Assembly: GCA_913062605.1 (NCBI GenBank)
Contig: CAJXWQ010000002.1
Location: 68,761-132,760 of the forward strand
DNA: 64,000 nt
Direction of reading: 5' to 3'
Source: an uncultured Cellvibrionales bacterium
GTDB taxonomy: Bacteria; Pseudomonadota; Gammaproteobacteria; Pseudomonadales; Porticoccaceae
Made by a program: the position numbers and the translations under genes
Notes under the pieces: model-generated
Seen by the model: the letters and a program-made list of their open reading frames with translations, nothing else
Told to the model about the DNA's origin: nothing
The model's database searches: none
Shown here: in pieces, positions 42,336 through 52,634 of the stretch
Numbering within the stretch: the stretch's first letter is position 1
Layout: each line of letters begins with the position of its first letter

Positions 42336-43463
42336 ATGTCATTCACAACTCAAGAAATTAATTACCCGCAACTGGCGCAAAAAATCAAGGAATGGGGACT
42401 GTCCCTGGGTTTTCAGCAGGTTGCCATTACCGATATTAATCTGGCCCAAACCGGTGACCGGTTAAACCAATGGCTGGAGAAAGGCTACCAAGGTGATATG
42501 CAGTGGATGGGTGAACATGGCGAAAAACGTTATCACCCGGAACAACTATTACCAGGAACCCAGCGAGTCATTAGTGTACGAATGGACTATTTGCCCGATG
42601 ACAGCAACATGATTGCCGTCCTAAAAGATGAGAATAAAGCGTATATTTCAAGATATGCCCTTGGCCGGGACTACCACAAACTGATTCGCAACCGGTTAAA
42701 AACCCTTGCCAAGGAAATTGAGCAGGCTGTACCAGATAGCCTGATTCAACGCCCTTTTGTGGACAGCGCTCCTGTAATGGAAAAACCCCTTGCAGAAAAA
42801 GCGGGGCTGGGCTGGATAGGTAAGCATACCCTTGCGATCAATAGTCAGGCCGGTTCCTGGTTTTTTCTCGGTGAAATTTACACCAGCCTGCCACTTCCTG
42901 TAGATCAATCCACGGAACAAGATCAGTGTGGTGACTGCAAGGCTTGCCTCAAAGTCTGCCCCACAGATGCCTTTCCAGCACCCTATGAACTGGATGCACG
43001 TCGATGTATTTCCTACCTCACGATTGAACACAAGGGCAGCATCCCCGAGGAATTTCGTGAACCCATTGGTAACCGAGTGTTTGGTTGTGATGATTGCCAG
43101 GCGATTTGCCCCTGGAACAAAGGAGCTACACCTACCAGAGAAAAAGATTTTTCTCCTCGCCATAACCTGGATAATCGTGAGCTTGCCGAATTATTTTTGT
43201 GGACTGAAGCAGAATTTTTGAAATATACCGAGGGATCACCGATTCGCCGCATTGGTTATGAGCGATGGTTGAGAAATCTGGCCATTGGTCTTGGTAACGC
43301 GCCCTCTTCCAACGCAGTTGTCGACGCATTAAAAGCACGTGAGGATTACCCCTCTGATATCGTTCAGGAGCATCTTATTTGGGCGTTAGGACAACACTCA
43401 ATGACGGAAACCGGAAAGAAAAAACGTAAGCGAAAAATCATTAACCCTGAGACTTCTCGCTGA
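42336..43463 (+). CDS. queG: Epoxyqueuosine reductase
   Basis: A 375-aa cobalamin- and Fe-S-dependent enzyme for the last step of tRNA queuosine synthesis. The two 4Fe-4S motifs are 'CGDCKACLKVCP' and 'CDDCQAICPW'. N-terminal 'MQWMGEHGEKRYHPEQLLPG' and 'SAPVMEKPLAEKAGLGWIGKHT' are QueG-typical, and a HEAT-like C-terminal part follows. ATG 42336 is preferred; the upstream frame reaches into the divergent nnr gene. Its stop codon is 6 bases from the convergent ytoQ stop. Confidence 0.96.
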   Translation: MSFTTQEINYPQLAQKIKEWGLSLGFQQVAITDINLAQTGDRLNQWLEKGYQGDMQWMGEHGEKRYHPEQLLPGTQRVISVRMDYLPDDSNMIAVLKDENKAYISRYALGRDYHKLIRNRLKTLAKEIEQAVPDSLIQRPFVDSAPVMEKPLAEKAGLGWIGKHTLAINSQAGSWFFLGEIYTSLPLPVDQSTEQDQCGDCKACLKVCPTDAFPAPYELDARRCISYLTIEHKGSIPEEFREPIGNRVFGCDDCQAICPWNKGATPTREKDFSPRHNLDNRELAELFLWTEAEFLKYTEGSPIRRIGYERWLRNLAIGLGNAPSSNAVVDALKAREDYPSDIVQEHLIWALGQHSMTETGKKKRKRKIINPETSR

Positions 43464-43469
43464 AATAAA

Positions 43470-43910
43470 TTATTTTTCCTTGCTCAGGTAGTGAAGAATT
43501 TCCACCACTTGGTCTGTTGTTTGCGCCCAAGCCATGGCACTACCATCCACCTCTTTTAATGGGTGGATAATGCTTTCATCGTGAAGAGTGATGTAGGGTG
43601 TACCCAGCGCAGCGCAATAACCCGCGTCAAATGCTGCATTCCACTGCTTATATTGGTCTCCAAAACGAATAATGGCCAAGTCACATTGCTCTATCTGAAT
43701 CTTGATTCGAATGGCATTCACTTTGGCTGACTTATGGTCTCGCCAAAATGGCTCAGCGTCCTTTCCCAGTACATCACCAGCAGCATCACTAGCATCATGA
43801 TCAGTGACAGGTGAACTAAATTGTACGGGTAAATTGAGCTTTTCTGACCCACGGATAATTTGTTCCCGCCAATCAGAATGAATCTCTCCGGAAAGATAGA
43901 TTTGCCACAT
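43470..43910 (-). CDS. ytoQ: YtoQ family protein
   Basis: A 146-aa soluble protein with the YtoQ signature 'IYLSGEIHSDWREQI', 'DAEPFWRDHKSAKVNAIR', 'DLAIIRFGDQYKQWNAAFDAGYCAALG'. The fold is related to nucleoside 2-deoxyribosyltransferases, whose 'SG' and 'DAGYC' loops it shares. No activity is established. It overlaps orn by one base, so the pair is likely translated together. Confidence 0.88.
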   Translation of the reverse strand: MWQIYLSGEIHSDWREQIIRGSEKLNLPVQFSSPVTDHDASDAAGDVLGKDAEPFWRDHKSAKVNAIRIKIQIEQCDLAIIRFGDQYKQWNAAFDAGYCAALGTPYITLHDESIIHPLKEVDGSAMAWAQTTDQVVEILHYLSKEK

Positions 43911-44485
43911 TACGATTCGTCACCCGCCATATTAAAAAATACATCGCGGTAATAGCTTAGTTCTGCAATGGAATCTTTTATATCGTCCATGGCTAGGTGG
44001 GCCCCCTGTTTCTTGAAGCCTTTCAGCAACTCAGGCCGCCAGCGTTGGGCAATTTCCTTCACACTACTGACATCCAAATTTCGGTAGTGAAAAAATGCCT
44101 CCAGCGCAGGCATCTGTCTTGCCATAAAACGACGGTCCTGGCAGATGGAATTACCACACATGGGCGACTTCCGTGCATCTACAAACTGTTGTAAAAACTC
44201 TATAGTGGCTCGTTCTGCCTCTGCCATGGTTGTCTGGCTATTCCTCACACGCTCAGTCAAACCGGACTTTCCATGCTGACGGGTATTCCACTCGTCCATA
44301 CCATTAAGCAGTTCACCTGGCTGGCGAATGGCTAATATAGGTCCTTCTCCAAGTATATTTAGGTCCTTATCAGTGACGAGTGTGGCAATCTCGATAATCA
44401 CATCTGATTCAGTATCAAGACCGGTCATTTCCAGATCAATCCAAATTAGATTCAGGGGATCATTTGTAACTTCAATTTCATTCAT
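43910..44485 (-). CDS. orn: Oligoribonuclease
   Basis: A 191-aa DEDD-type 3'-5' exonuclease that degrades di- and short oligoribonucleotides, including pGpG from c-di-GMP breakdown. Exo motifs: '[11 protein letters not shown]' , '[11 protein letters not shown]', and a closing '[14 protein letters not shown]'. ATG 44485 is preferred over TTG 44503. It overlaps the mscS-type gene upstream by 8 bases. The degenerate HD-GYP gene 4 kb away makes the c-di-GMP link noteworthy but not specific. Confidence 0.96.
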   Translation of the reverse strand: MNEIEVTNDPLNLIWIDLEMTGLDTESDVIIEIATLVTDKDLNILGEGPILAIRQPGELLNGMDEWNTRQHGKSGLTERVRNSQTTMAEAERATIEFLQQFVDARKSPMCGNSICQDRRFMARQMPALEAFFHYRNLDVSSVKEIAQRWRPELLKGFKKQGAHLAMDDIKDSIAELSYYRDVFFNMAGDES

Positions 44486-45542
44486 GGGGGCTGTCTTTTG
44501 CAATTCGGATAATATTATCGAGTTTTTCGATGCGTTCTTTTCGCTTGAATATCTCGGCCTTTATTTCAGTCGCTTGAGGCTCATCGACATCCTCAAGCTG
44601 TTCTTTTAGTTGCTTGATTTCTTCAACAAGGCTCCGGCTCTCATCCTTAAGATTTCGGACTTTTTCTGCCCTGTCAGCTTTATCAAAGATCAATGATTCC
44701 GGTGCGGTCTGACCTGCCTCAAGGGGATCACGTTGCTTGGGGGTGGCCATAAACTTTTCCCCATTGGTGAATTGCCGCTGGTTCATAAATGCCGGCGACA
44801 CTATTTCAATATCGGCACCATGAAGCTTGTCTAACACTTCCCTCCGAAGGCGGCTTCGCGCCGTTAACAGATGTTTAACTTCCGCATAGTAGCCGGAAAT
44901 TTTATAGCCGATGGAAAAATCGCCCAATGACATAACTTGGATAAAGGGTTCTTGTAACCCGGCAGTAATAGCCGCTTCTTTTAATAAGGGCTCCACCTGA
45001 TGATGTGGCACATCGTAGCCAAGGGACAGTTCACAGGAAATGATTGTGCCAGAGGATCTCACTACCGTTACCGGGCTGGAGGCCAGATAGAGATTCGGCA
45101 AGGTAATTAAGTCCCTGTCTTCGGACTGAATCTCTGTGTGAAACAAACCTCGCTCAGTCACTCGGCCAAAGTGGTCGCCTGCCCGAATAAAATCACCGTG
45201 ACGAAAACTTTGTACCGAACGTAGCATCAGCCCCGCCATGGCATTGGACACAAAGGTAGTTGAGGACAAGGCAATAACCCCGGTGAGCACCAAGCCCAGT
45301 AAACCCAACAGGTCACCTCGGGTAGACTCACTCACTGGCAATGCCAAAATAATACTGATCAAGGCAACCGCTGTGAGTAGCATCATGGCCACTTGACCTG
45401 GTACGCGAGACTTAATCGCTAAACTGGCACGGCGCACCAATAACCAGTCGGCAAACCATAGGGCCAACACAACAATCGCAATGGTTGCCAACAATGGTAC
45501 AAACTCGGCCATTGTCTGGTAAATTCCTTCCAAGTGAAGCAT
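44478..45542 (-). CDS. MscS family mechanosensitive channel
   Basis: A 354-aa membrane protein with three to four N-terminal helices. The pore helix and adjacent beta domain read '[33 protein letters not shown]', then '[16 protein letters not shown]', typical of MscS. The C-terminal ~90 residues form a charged coiled coil ('[34 protein letters not shown]') not found in minimal MscS. In Pseudomonas orn directly neighbours rsgA; here this gene is inserted between them on orn's strand. Confidence 0.9.
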   Translation of the reverse strand: MLHLEGIYQTMAEFVPLLATIAIVVLALWFADWLLVRRASLAIKSRVPGQVAMMLLTAVALISIILALPVSESTRGDLLGLLGLVLTGVIALSSTTFVSNAMAGLMLRSVQSFRHGDFIRAGDHFGRVTERGLFHTEIQSEDRDLITLPNLYLASSPVTVVRSSGTIISCELSLGYDVPHHQVEPLLKEAAITAGLQEPFIQVMSLGDFSIGYKISGYYAEVKHLLTARSRLRREVLDKLHGADIEIVSPAFMNQRQFTNGEKFMATPKQRDPLEAGQTAPESLIFDKADRAEKVRNLKDESRSLVEEIKQLKEQLEDVDEPQATEIKAEIFKRKERIEKLDNIIRIAKDSPHE

Positions 45543-45682
45543 ATCCGGTTCCTGTCCCTCGTTCCGTATATGCTATATCCTTGCGCCCAAGTAAGCCAGT
45601 GATGGCGGGGCATCGCTATTTAAATAGCGTACCTTATAAAACCCCACTTTAGTGCCACTAAACTTATGTGAATGGAGATGTA

Positions 45683-46714
45683 TTGACTAAGCGCCACCTG
45701 ACCAAGCAACAACGCCGAAGAATAGAGAAAAACCAGGCGGAGACCAGCTCACAGGTTGATGTCCGGCAGGAAGCAGATGGGCAGCTGTCTGCCACCACAC
45801 TTGGTCCTGAACAAAATGGTCGAGTCGTAGCCCGTTATGGTACTCAGGTCGATATAGAACCCGACCGACCGACCAATCACCAAATTCATCGTGACACTCA
45901 CCGCTGCCATCTGCGAGCGAACCTGCCCAATCTCGTTACAGGCGATCAAGTCACCTGGCAAGAGGGGGAAACACGGGGTGTAGTCATAGCACGACACACA
46001 AGATCCTCTGAATTATGTAGACCTGACAACCGTGGCAAGCTCCGCCCTGTGGCAGCAAACATTGACCGAATTGCCATTGTCATAGCCCCCTACCCGGAGC
46101 CCCACGCCAACCTGATTGATCGCTATCTGGTGGCTGCAGAACATCAGGCGATTCAGCCCATGTTAATCCTGAACAAAGCGGATTTAATTGATGATAATCA
46201 CCGCCTCTTTTTAGACCAATTGCTCGACAGCTATACCAAACTTGGTTATGACTGCCTGAAAGTCTCTGCCCACACAGGTGAAGGCATGAGCAGCCTAGCC
46301 GACTACCTCAAAACATTAACCAGTGTCTTTGTGGGGCAATCAGGTGTGGGGAAATCTTCCCTACTTAATACGCTGTCGCCAGAGATTAATCTAGCCGTTG
46401 GCGCGCTCTCTGCTGCGAAAGCAAAAGGTACCCATACCACTACGACCTCTCGGCTATTTCAGCTGCCCAACGGCGGCGATGTCATTGACTCACCCGGCAT
46501 CCGAGAATTTGGCCTATGGCACCTTGAACCAGAATCAATTGCCCAAGGGTTTGTAGAATTCCGCCCGTTCCTGGGAAATTGTAAATTCCGCGATTGCAAA
46601 CATAAGCAAGAACCCGGGTGCACACTCCGTCAGGCCGTCGACGACGGGGCAATAGGACAAGAACGATTTGATAGTTACTGGCATATCCTGCACAGCCTGG
46701 AACAAGACCAATAA
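45683..46714 (+). CDS. rsgA: Ribosome small subunit-dependent GTPase RsgA
   Basis: A 343-aa circularly permuted GTPase acting late in 30S assembly. OB domain ('GRVVARYGTQVDIEP'), then G4 'LNKAD', G1 'GQSGVGKSSLLN', 'THTTTTSRLF', G3 'DSPGIREFG' and a C-terminal zinc site ('CKFRDCKHKQEPGC'). TTG 45683 is preferred because GGAG is 5 bases before it and it gives the usual 'KRHLTKQQRRRI' start; GTG 45668 is the longer option. Confidence 0.96.
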   Translation: MTKRHLTKQQRRRIEKNQAETSSQVDVRQEADGQLSATTLGPEQNGRVVARYGTQVDIEPDRPTNHQIHRDTHRCHLRANLPNLVTGDQVTWQEGETRGVVIARHTRSSELCRPDNRGKLRPVAANIDRIAIVIAPYPEPHANLIDRYLVAAEHQAIQPMLILNKADLIDDNHRLFLDQLLDSYTKLGYDCLKVSAHTGEGMSSLADYLKTLTSVFVGQSGVGKSSLLNTLSPEINLAVGALSAAKAKGTHTTTTSRLFQLPNGGDVIDSPGIREFGLWHLEPESIAQGFVEFRPFLGNCKFRDCKHKQEPGCTLRQAVDDGAIGQERFDSYWHILHSLEQDQ

Positions 46715-46787
46715 GCATTCCAAGCTAACCTAGGAATGATACAATTCAGCCCCATCTAAAACCGGCAAATATGGAAACAGAATAACC

Positions 46788-47609
46788 ATGTCAGAGATCC
46801 CCAAGCTACTGGAACCCGAAGCACTTATTAACCTGCTAAGTGATCCCGATATCCTAATCGTGGATCTTTGTAATGACTCACTCTACAGCCGCATGCATAT
46901 TCCCGGTGCCATACATGTCTCTCCTCAGGAGTTAATGTGTGGCTCAGTTCCATGGACAAACAAACTCCCAACCGAAGAACAGCTAGCAGCCTTGGTAAGC
47001 CGTATAGGTTTGACCAATGATAAACATGTGGTTGTCTACGACGACGAAGGTGGCGGCTGGGCTGGACGCTTCATCTGGACCTTAGACGTGATCGAACACA
47101 CTAACTGGTCATACCTGAATGGAGGTCTTGTGGCCTGGCACAATGAGGGGCACCCAACGACCGATAAGATTCCCGCACCCAATGCAATCGAAAGGGATGT
47201 CACCATCAATCGTTCACCCATCATTGAAGCAGAAGAAATTATTGCCTATCTCGACACAGCACCCCAGGACCGTGATGAACTGCAAATCTGGGATGCTCGC
47301 AGTTTGGCTGAATTTAACGGTGAAAAGGTACTTGCAGAAAAAGGTGGCCATATTCCTGGCGCTACACACTGTGACTGGACCAGTATGATGGATGCCCGAG
47401 ATAATATGAGAATCCGTGAGGATGCTCTGGAATTCTTGGCATCACTGGGAATAACCCCAGACAAACCCACAATCACCCACTGCCAAACCCACCATCGCTC
47501 CGGATTTACCTATTTATTAGGCAGACTTTTAGGCTTTAACAGCATACGTGCCTTTCACGGTTCGTGGGCAGAGTGGGGTAATAGAAAAGACACTCCGATA
47601 GAGCAGTAA
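46788..47609 (+). CDS. Two-domain rhodanese (sulfurtransferase)
   Basis: A 273-aa tandem rhodanese. The first domain ('DILIVDLCNDSLYSRMHIPGA', 'VVVYDDEGGGWAGR') lacks the catalytic Cys, as is usual. The second ends in the active loop 'CQTHHRSG' with its Cys. The loop is longer and more basic than the 'CGSGVTA' type, similar to Pseudomonas/Azotobacter RhdA-like enzymes. The position between rsgA and psd is conserved, except that motB-motA normally precede it in Pseudomonas and are absent here. Confidence 0.92.
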   Translation: MSEIPKLLEPEALINLLSDPDILIVDLCNDSLYSRMHIPGAIHVSPQELMCGSVPWTNKLPTEEQLAALVSRIGLTNDKHVVVYDDEGGGWAGRFIWTLDVIEHTNWSYLNGGLVAWHNEGHPTTDKIPAPNAIERDVTINRSPIIEAEEIIAYLDTAPQDRDELQIWDARSLAEFNGEKVLAEKGGHIPGATHCDWTSMMDARDNMRIREDALEFLASLGITPDKPTITHCQTHHRSGFTYLLGRLLGFNSIRAFHGSWAEWGNRKDTPIEQ

Positions 47610-47612
47610 TCC

Positions 47613-48464
47613 ATGAATAACTTGCGGGCAGAGTGGTTCATCGCCCTACAGCGTTTGGTGCCTCAACACGGGCTATCCCGTCTCGGATCAACGTTAGCCG
47701 AGGCCACAACCCCTTGGCTCAAGAATGCATTCATCAAGCAGTTTATCCGCACTTACAATGTCAACTTGAATGAAGCAGCATCCAGCTCTCTGGATGACTA
47801 TCCGAGTTTCAACGACTTCTTTACGCGTGCTCTGAAAGAGGGCCTACGTCCCATTGATAGCGACAAGAGTAGTATCGTATGCCCCGCCGATGGCACCATC
47901 AGCCAACTAGGGCTGATTCGGGAAGGCAATATCTTCCAGGCTAAGGGTAAATCATTCTCGGTGGCCAACCTGTTAGGGGCCAATGATGCTGATAGCCAAC
48001 GTTTTATCAATGGTAATTTCATCACTATTTACCTGTCACCCAGTGATTATCACCGAGTGCATATGCCCGTAGAAGGAACCTTAGCCTATAGTCGTTATAT
48101 TCCTGGAAAGCTATTTTCAGTAAACGACACAGCAGCTCAGCACATCGATGGACTCTTCGCTAAAAACGAACGGCTGGTCTGTATGTTTGACACTCCAGTG
48201 GGGCGCTGTGCCGTTATTCTGGTAGGCGCAATGATGGTCGCAGGCATCGAATCTGTGTGGCAGGGACATTATCAACCCGGAGTAGTGCAAACCGATCAGT
48301 TTGAATCAGACCAGGTATCACTTAAGACAGGTGAAGAAATGGGGCGCTTTAAATTTGGGTCAACAGTGATATTAATGTTTGAGCAAGGGGCTACAACTTG
48401 GGATTACTGTTACCAAACTGGCACTACCACCCGGATGGGAGAGGCTCTGGCAAAGAACAGCTAG
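47613..48464 (+). CDS. psd: Phosphatidylserine decarboxylase proenzyme
   Basis: A 283-aa inner-membrane enzyme making phosphatidylethanolamine. It self-cleaves to create a pyruvoyl group; the cleavage motif reads 'FGST' in 'GRFKFGSTVI' (E. coli has LGST). Other marks: 'SFNDFFTRALKEGLRP', 'CPADGTISQLG', 'YLSPSDYHRVHMP'. It starts 3 bases after the rhodanese stop and is probably co-transcribed with it. Confidence 0.95.
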   Translation: MNNLRAEWFIALQRLVPQHGLSRLGSTLAEATTPWLKNAFIKQFIRTYNVNLNEAASSSLDDYPSFNDFFTRALKEGLRPIDSDKSSIVCPADGTISQLGLIREGNIFQAKGKSFSVANLLGANDADSQRFINGNFITIYLSPSDYHRVHMPVEGTLAYSRYIPGKLFSVNDTAAQHIDGLFAKNERLVCMFDTPVGRCAVILVGAMMVAGIESVWQGHYQPGVVQTDQFESDQVSLKTGEEMGRFKFGSTVILMFEQGATTWDYCYQTGTTTRMGEALAKNS

Positions 48465-48513
48465 CCTGTTAATGATGTGAAGTGCTAGTGTGGAAATACT
48501 AATATTGGAAGTG

Positions 48514-49950
48514 CTAGTAGCGAAAGTGTGCTTTCAGGCTAGCAAAGAAACCTCTACCTTCCTTTTGATGAGAAGACTCTTTCTCTACCTCATTGGCGAG
48601 GGCATCTCGCAATACGTTACTGCTATTTTTCATAAAAACACTTGAAACAGACGACAAATCTACGTCATAACCAGAAGGCTCCAAATCTCGTGCAATCGCT
48701 AATTTTGCAACAGATTTAGCTTTGCCTCGACCGCTATCTATTAGTGTTTTTCGAGAAGCCTCTTCGTCCTTCATATCCAAAAGCGTATATTCATCTGAGA
48801 TCAAGGCTTTTTCTTGATCAAAAACGGCCACTATAGGTGTCAGACGCGAATCATGGTGCTGTTCAACCACAATACCAACATCACCCGTTGTTAACTCCAC
48901 CAGTGTGCCCGTTGGATAGAGGCCAACTGACTGAATAAACTGTACAACTAGGTCTTCCTGGAATTTTTTATCCCGCATATTGTAAAGAAGACTAACCGCT
49001 CTGGATGCGGCCACTGGGTCAGCAGACTCACGTGGGTTAGAAATAGCATCGTAGGTCGATGCGATACCCGCAATACGAGCCAATAAAGGAATTTTTCCTC
49101 CGGACAGGCCTTCAGGAAATCCACTGCCATCATGACGTTCGCAATGGTAGCGAACCACCGATACCACCCGTGGCTCTACGTTACTTGAACTACGCAACAT
49201 ATCTACCCCATAGGGGACAAATTGCTGGTATTCAACCATATCATCTTCGTTACGAATCTTCTGGCGTAAAAGGCTATTGGATAACTTAACCTTGCCGATA
49301 TCTTTTAACAGTGTGCCCAAACACAGAATAGACATTTCATCCTTAGGCATCCCGATGTAGCGAGCAAACTGCACTGCCCAGAGAGCAGATCGCATACTAT
49401 GATCGTGCGTCTGTTGGTCTTTCAGACGCAACCGCAACAACCAAGTGAAAGCATCTGGACAGCGGACAACACTATTCACCATATCAGCTACGGAGTCTTT
49501 TAAGCCTTGATAGTCAAAATCTTTACCTTTAGCAATCTGCTTGACTGCTAACGTAAATTGACCGCGAAGCTGCAACAAAGCCTTTTCTGCATGTTCAACT
49601 TCTCTGGCCAGAGGGACTACCTGCTGGTAGACCTCCCGGCGTACAACGATAGGGGTCACTTCATGATACTCACTAAGACCTGCTTGATTACCAGTAAATA
49701 GGGGGGAATTTTTTCCACCAGCACCCAGCTTAGAAGCCGAAGATGCAGTCCCAGTTATTGGGCTACGGCCCTTGGTAATATCAATATAGACGTAGTCACA
49801 ATAGGCTCTTAGCGCACTGATTTCTTTTGGACCCTGAACAAGTAAACCCTGTATTGGAAAAGGTGTTTGGCTCCAGGGGCGATCAAGACATGACACAAAC
49901 ATCCCTAATGTTATGTCATCGGCATTGATTTTGACCTGCTTGATACTCAT
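48514..49950 (-). CDS. DUF3391/HD-GYP domain protein with missing metal ligands
   Basis: A 478-aa cytosolic protein: N-terminal DUF3391 domain ('LGMFVSCLDRPWSQTPFPIQGLL'), helical linker, HD-GYP domain (~175-370) and a C-terminal tail. HD-GYP enzymes hydrolyse c-di-GMP. Here His184 ('DHSMR') remains, but the HD pair reads Lys216-Asp217 ('LLKDIGK'), the usual mid-domain His is Phe244 ('YQQFVPYG'), the HHE motif is His-Cys-Glu (269-271) and GYP is GFP (277-279). Catalysis is therefore doubtful. It converges with psd. Confidence 0.88.
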   Translation of the reverse strand: MSIKQVKINADDITLGMFVSCLDRPWSQTPFPIQGLLVQGPKEISALRAYCDYVYIDITKGRSPITGTASSASKLGAGGKNSPLFTGNQAGLSEYHEVTPIVVRREVYQQVVPLAREVEHAEKALLQLRGQFTLAVKQIAKGKDFDYQGLKDSVADMVNSVVRCPDAFTWLLRLRLKDQQTHDHSMRSALWAVQFARYIGMPKDEMSILCLGTLLKDIGKVKLSNSLLRQKIRNEDDMVEYQQFVPYGVDMLRSSSNVEPRVVSVVRYHCERHDGSGFPEGLSGGKIPLLARIAGIASTYDAISNPRESADPVAASRAVSLLYNMRDKKFQEDLVVQFIQSVGLYPTGTLVELTTGDVGIVVEQHHDSRLTPIVAVFDQEKALISDEYTLLDMKDEEASRKTLIDSGRGKAKSVAKLAIARDLEPSGYDVDLSSVSSVFMKNSSNVLRDALANEVEKESSHQKEGRGFFASLKAHFRY

Positions 49951-50096
49951 TACAGATTGCTACCTATCTTTAAACTATGTGTCTCAGCGTTATGCATCTA
50001 CCGGAGTCATCACCGGACAATGATAAGAATAAGCTGAATGACCACAATATCAACCGCTATAGCGTGACAGGTCAGATAAGACGATAACTGGTTAGA

Positions 50097-51170
50097 TTAA
50101 TTAGATTTTTGGTGATATTTCACAGACAATTCGTGAACTGCGTCAATAAACGCTCCGGCGTGATCCGGGTTGATATCAGGGGTTATTCCATGGCCCAGGT
50201 TAAAAATATGCCCCTCACCAGAGCCAAACTGCTCCAAAATAGTAGCCACTTCTTGACGGATACGCTGGGGAGAGGCGCGAAGAATAGCCGGATCCATATT
50301 TCCCTGTAGTGCGACCCGATCACCCACTTGCTGGCGAGCATTGCCAATATGGGTGGTCCAATCAATACCAAGTGCATGACAACCCGAATTAGCAATATCA
50401 TCCAACCATTGGCCACCACCTTTGGTAAACAGAATGACAGGAACCTGACGCCCTTCGTTCTCTCGAATCAACCCATCAACAATTTGATTCATATACTGTA
50501 GAGAAAACTCACGGTAGGCTGAATGAGAGAGCGCACCACCCCAAGTATCAAATATTTGTACCGCTTGAGCGCCTGCTTTAATTTGAGCATTAAGATAGAC
50601 AATCACGGATTTGGCCAAAGTATCCAGCAATTGATGCATCAATTCTGGCTGGTTGTAGGCCATGGTTTTACAGCGGGCAAAATCTCGACTAGAACCACCT
50701 TCCACCATATAGGTAGCCAGAGTCCATGGGCTACCGGAAAAACCTATTAGAGGCACACGACCATTAAGTTCACGACGAATAGTGCTCACTGCATTAATTA
50801 CGTAGGGGAGGTCTTGTTCCGGGTCAATAACAGACAGGCAATTAATGTCCGCTTCTGTACGAACAGGCTTTCTAAAGCGAGGACCTTCGCCTGTTTCAAA
50901 ATATAAACCCAGTCCCATGGCATCCGGGATCGTCAAAATATCGGAGAATAAAATCGCTGCATCTAGCGGGTAGCGCTCCAAGGGTTGCAAGGTCACTTCA
51001 CAGGCAAGTTCGGGATTAGTACAAAGCGCCATAAAGTCACCCGCTTTGCCTCTACTTTCCCTATATTCTGGAAGGTAACGACCGGCCTGGCGCATCATCC
51101 ACACTGGCGTCATATCCACTGGTTGGCGCATCAGTGCGCGCAAAAAACGGTCGTTCTTCAACTCAACCAT
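50097..51170 (-). CDS. hemE: Uroporphyrinogen decarboxylase
   Basis: A 357-aa cytosolic enzyme converting uroporphyrinogen III to coproporphyrinogen III in haem synthesis. '[27 protein letters not shown]' is the diagnostic N-terminal block with the conserved arginines; '[15 protein letters not shown]', '[17 protein letters not shown]' and '[14 protein letters not shown]' follow. ATG 51170 has AAGG 10 bases upstream; TTG 51173 is an alternative. It lies 10 bases after gltD, the order found in Pseudomonas. Confidence 0.97.
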   Translation of the reverse strand: MVELKNDRFLRALMRQPVDMTPVWMMRQAGRYLPEYRESRGKAGDFMALCTNPELACEVTLQPLERYPLDAAILFSDILTIPDAMGLGLYFETGEGPRFRKPVRTEADINCLSVIDPEQDLPYVINAVSTIRRELNGRVPLIGFSGSPWTLATYMVEGGSSRDFARCKTMAYNQPELMHQLLDTLAKSVIVYLNAQIKAGAQAVQIFDTWGGALSHSAYREFSLQYMNQIVDGLIRENEGRQVPVILFTKGGGQWLDDIANSGCHALGIDWTTHIGNARQQVGDRVALQGNMDPAILRASPQRIRQEVATILEQFGSGEGHIFNLGHGITPDINPDHAGAFIDAVHELSVKYHQKSN

Positions 51171-51182
51171 CAAGCAAACACC

Positions 51183-52634
<1,452 letters not shown>

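Noticed and set aside
47613-48464. Psd cleavage motif FGST instead of LGST as a functional anomaly
   Set aside because: Gly-Ser-Thr at the cleavage point is intact and the preceding residue varies between species.
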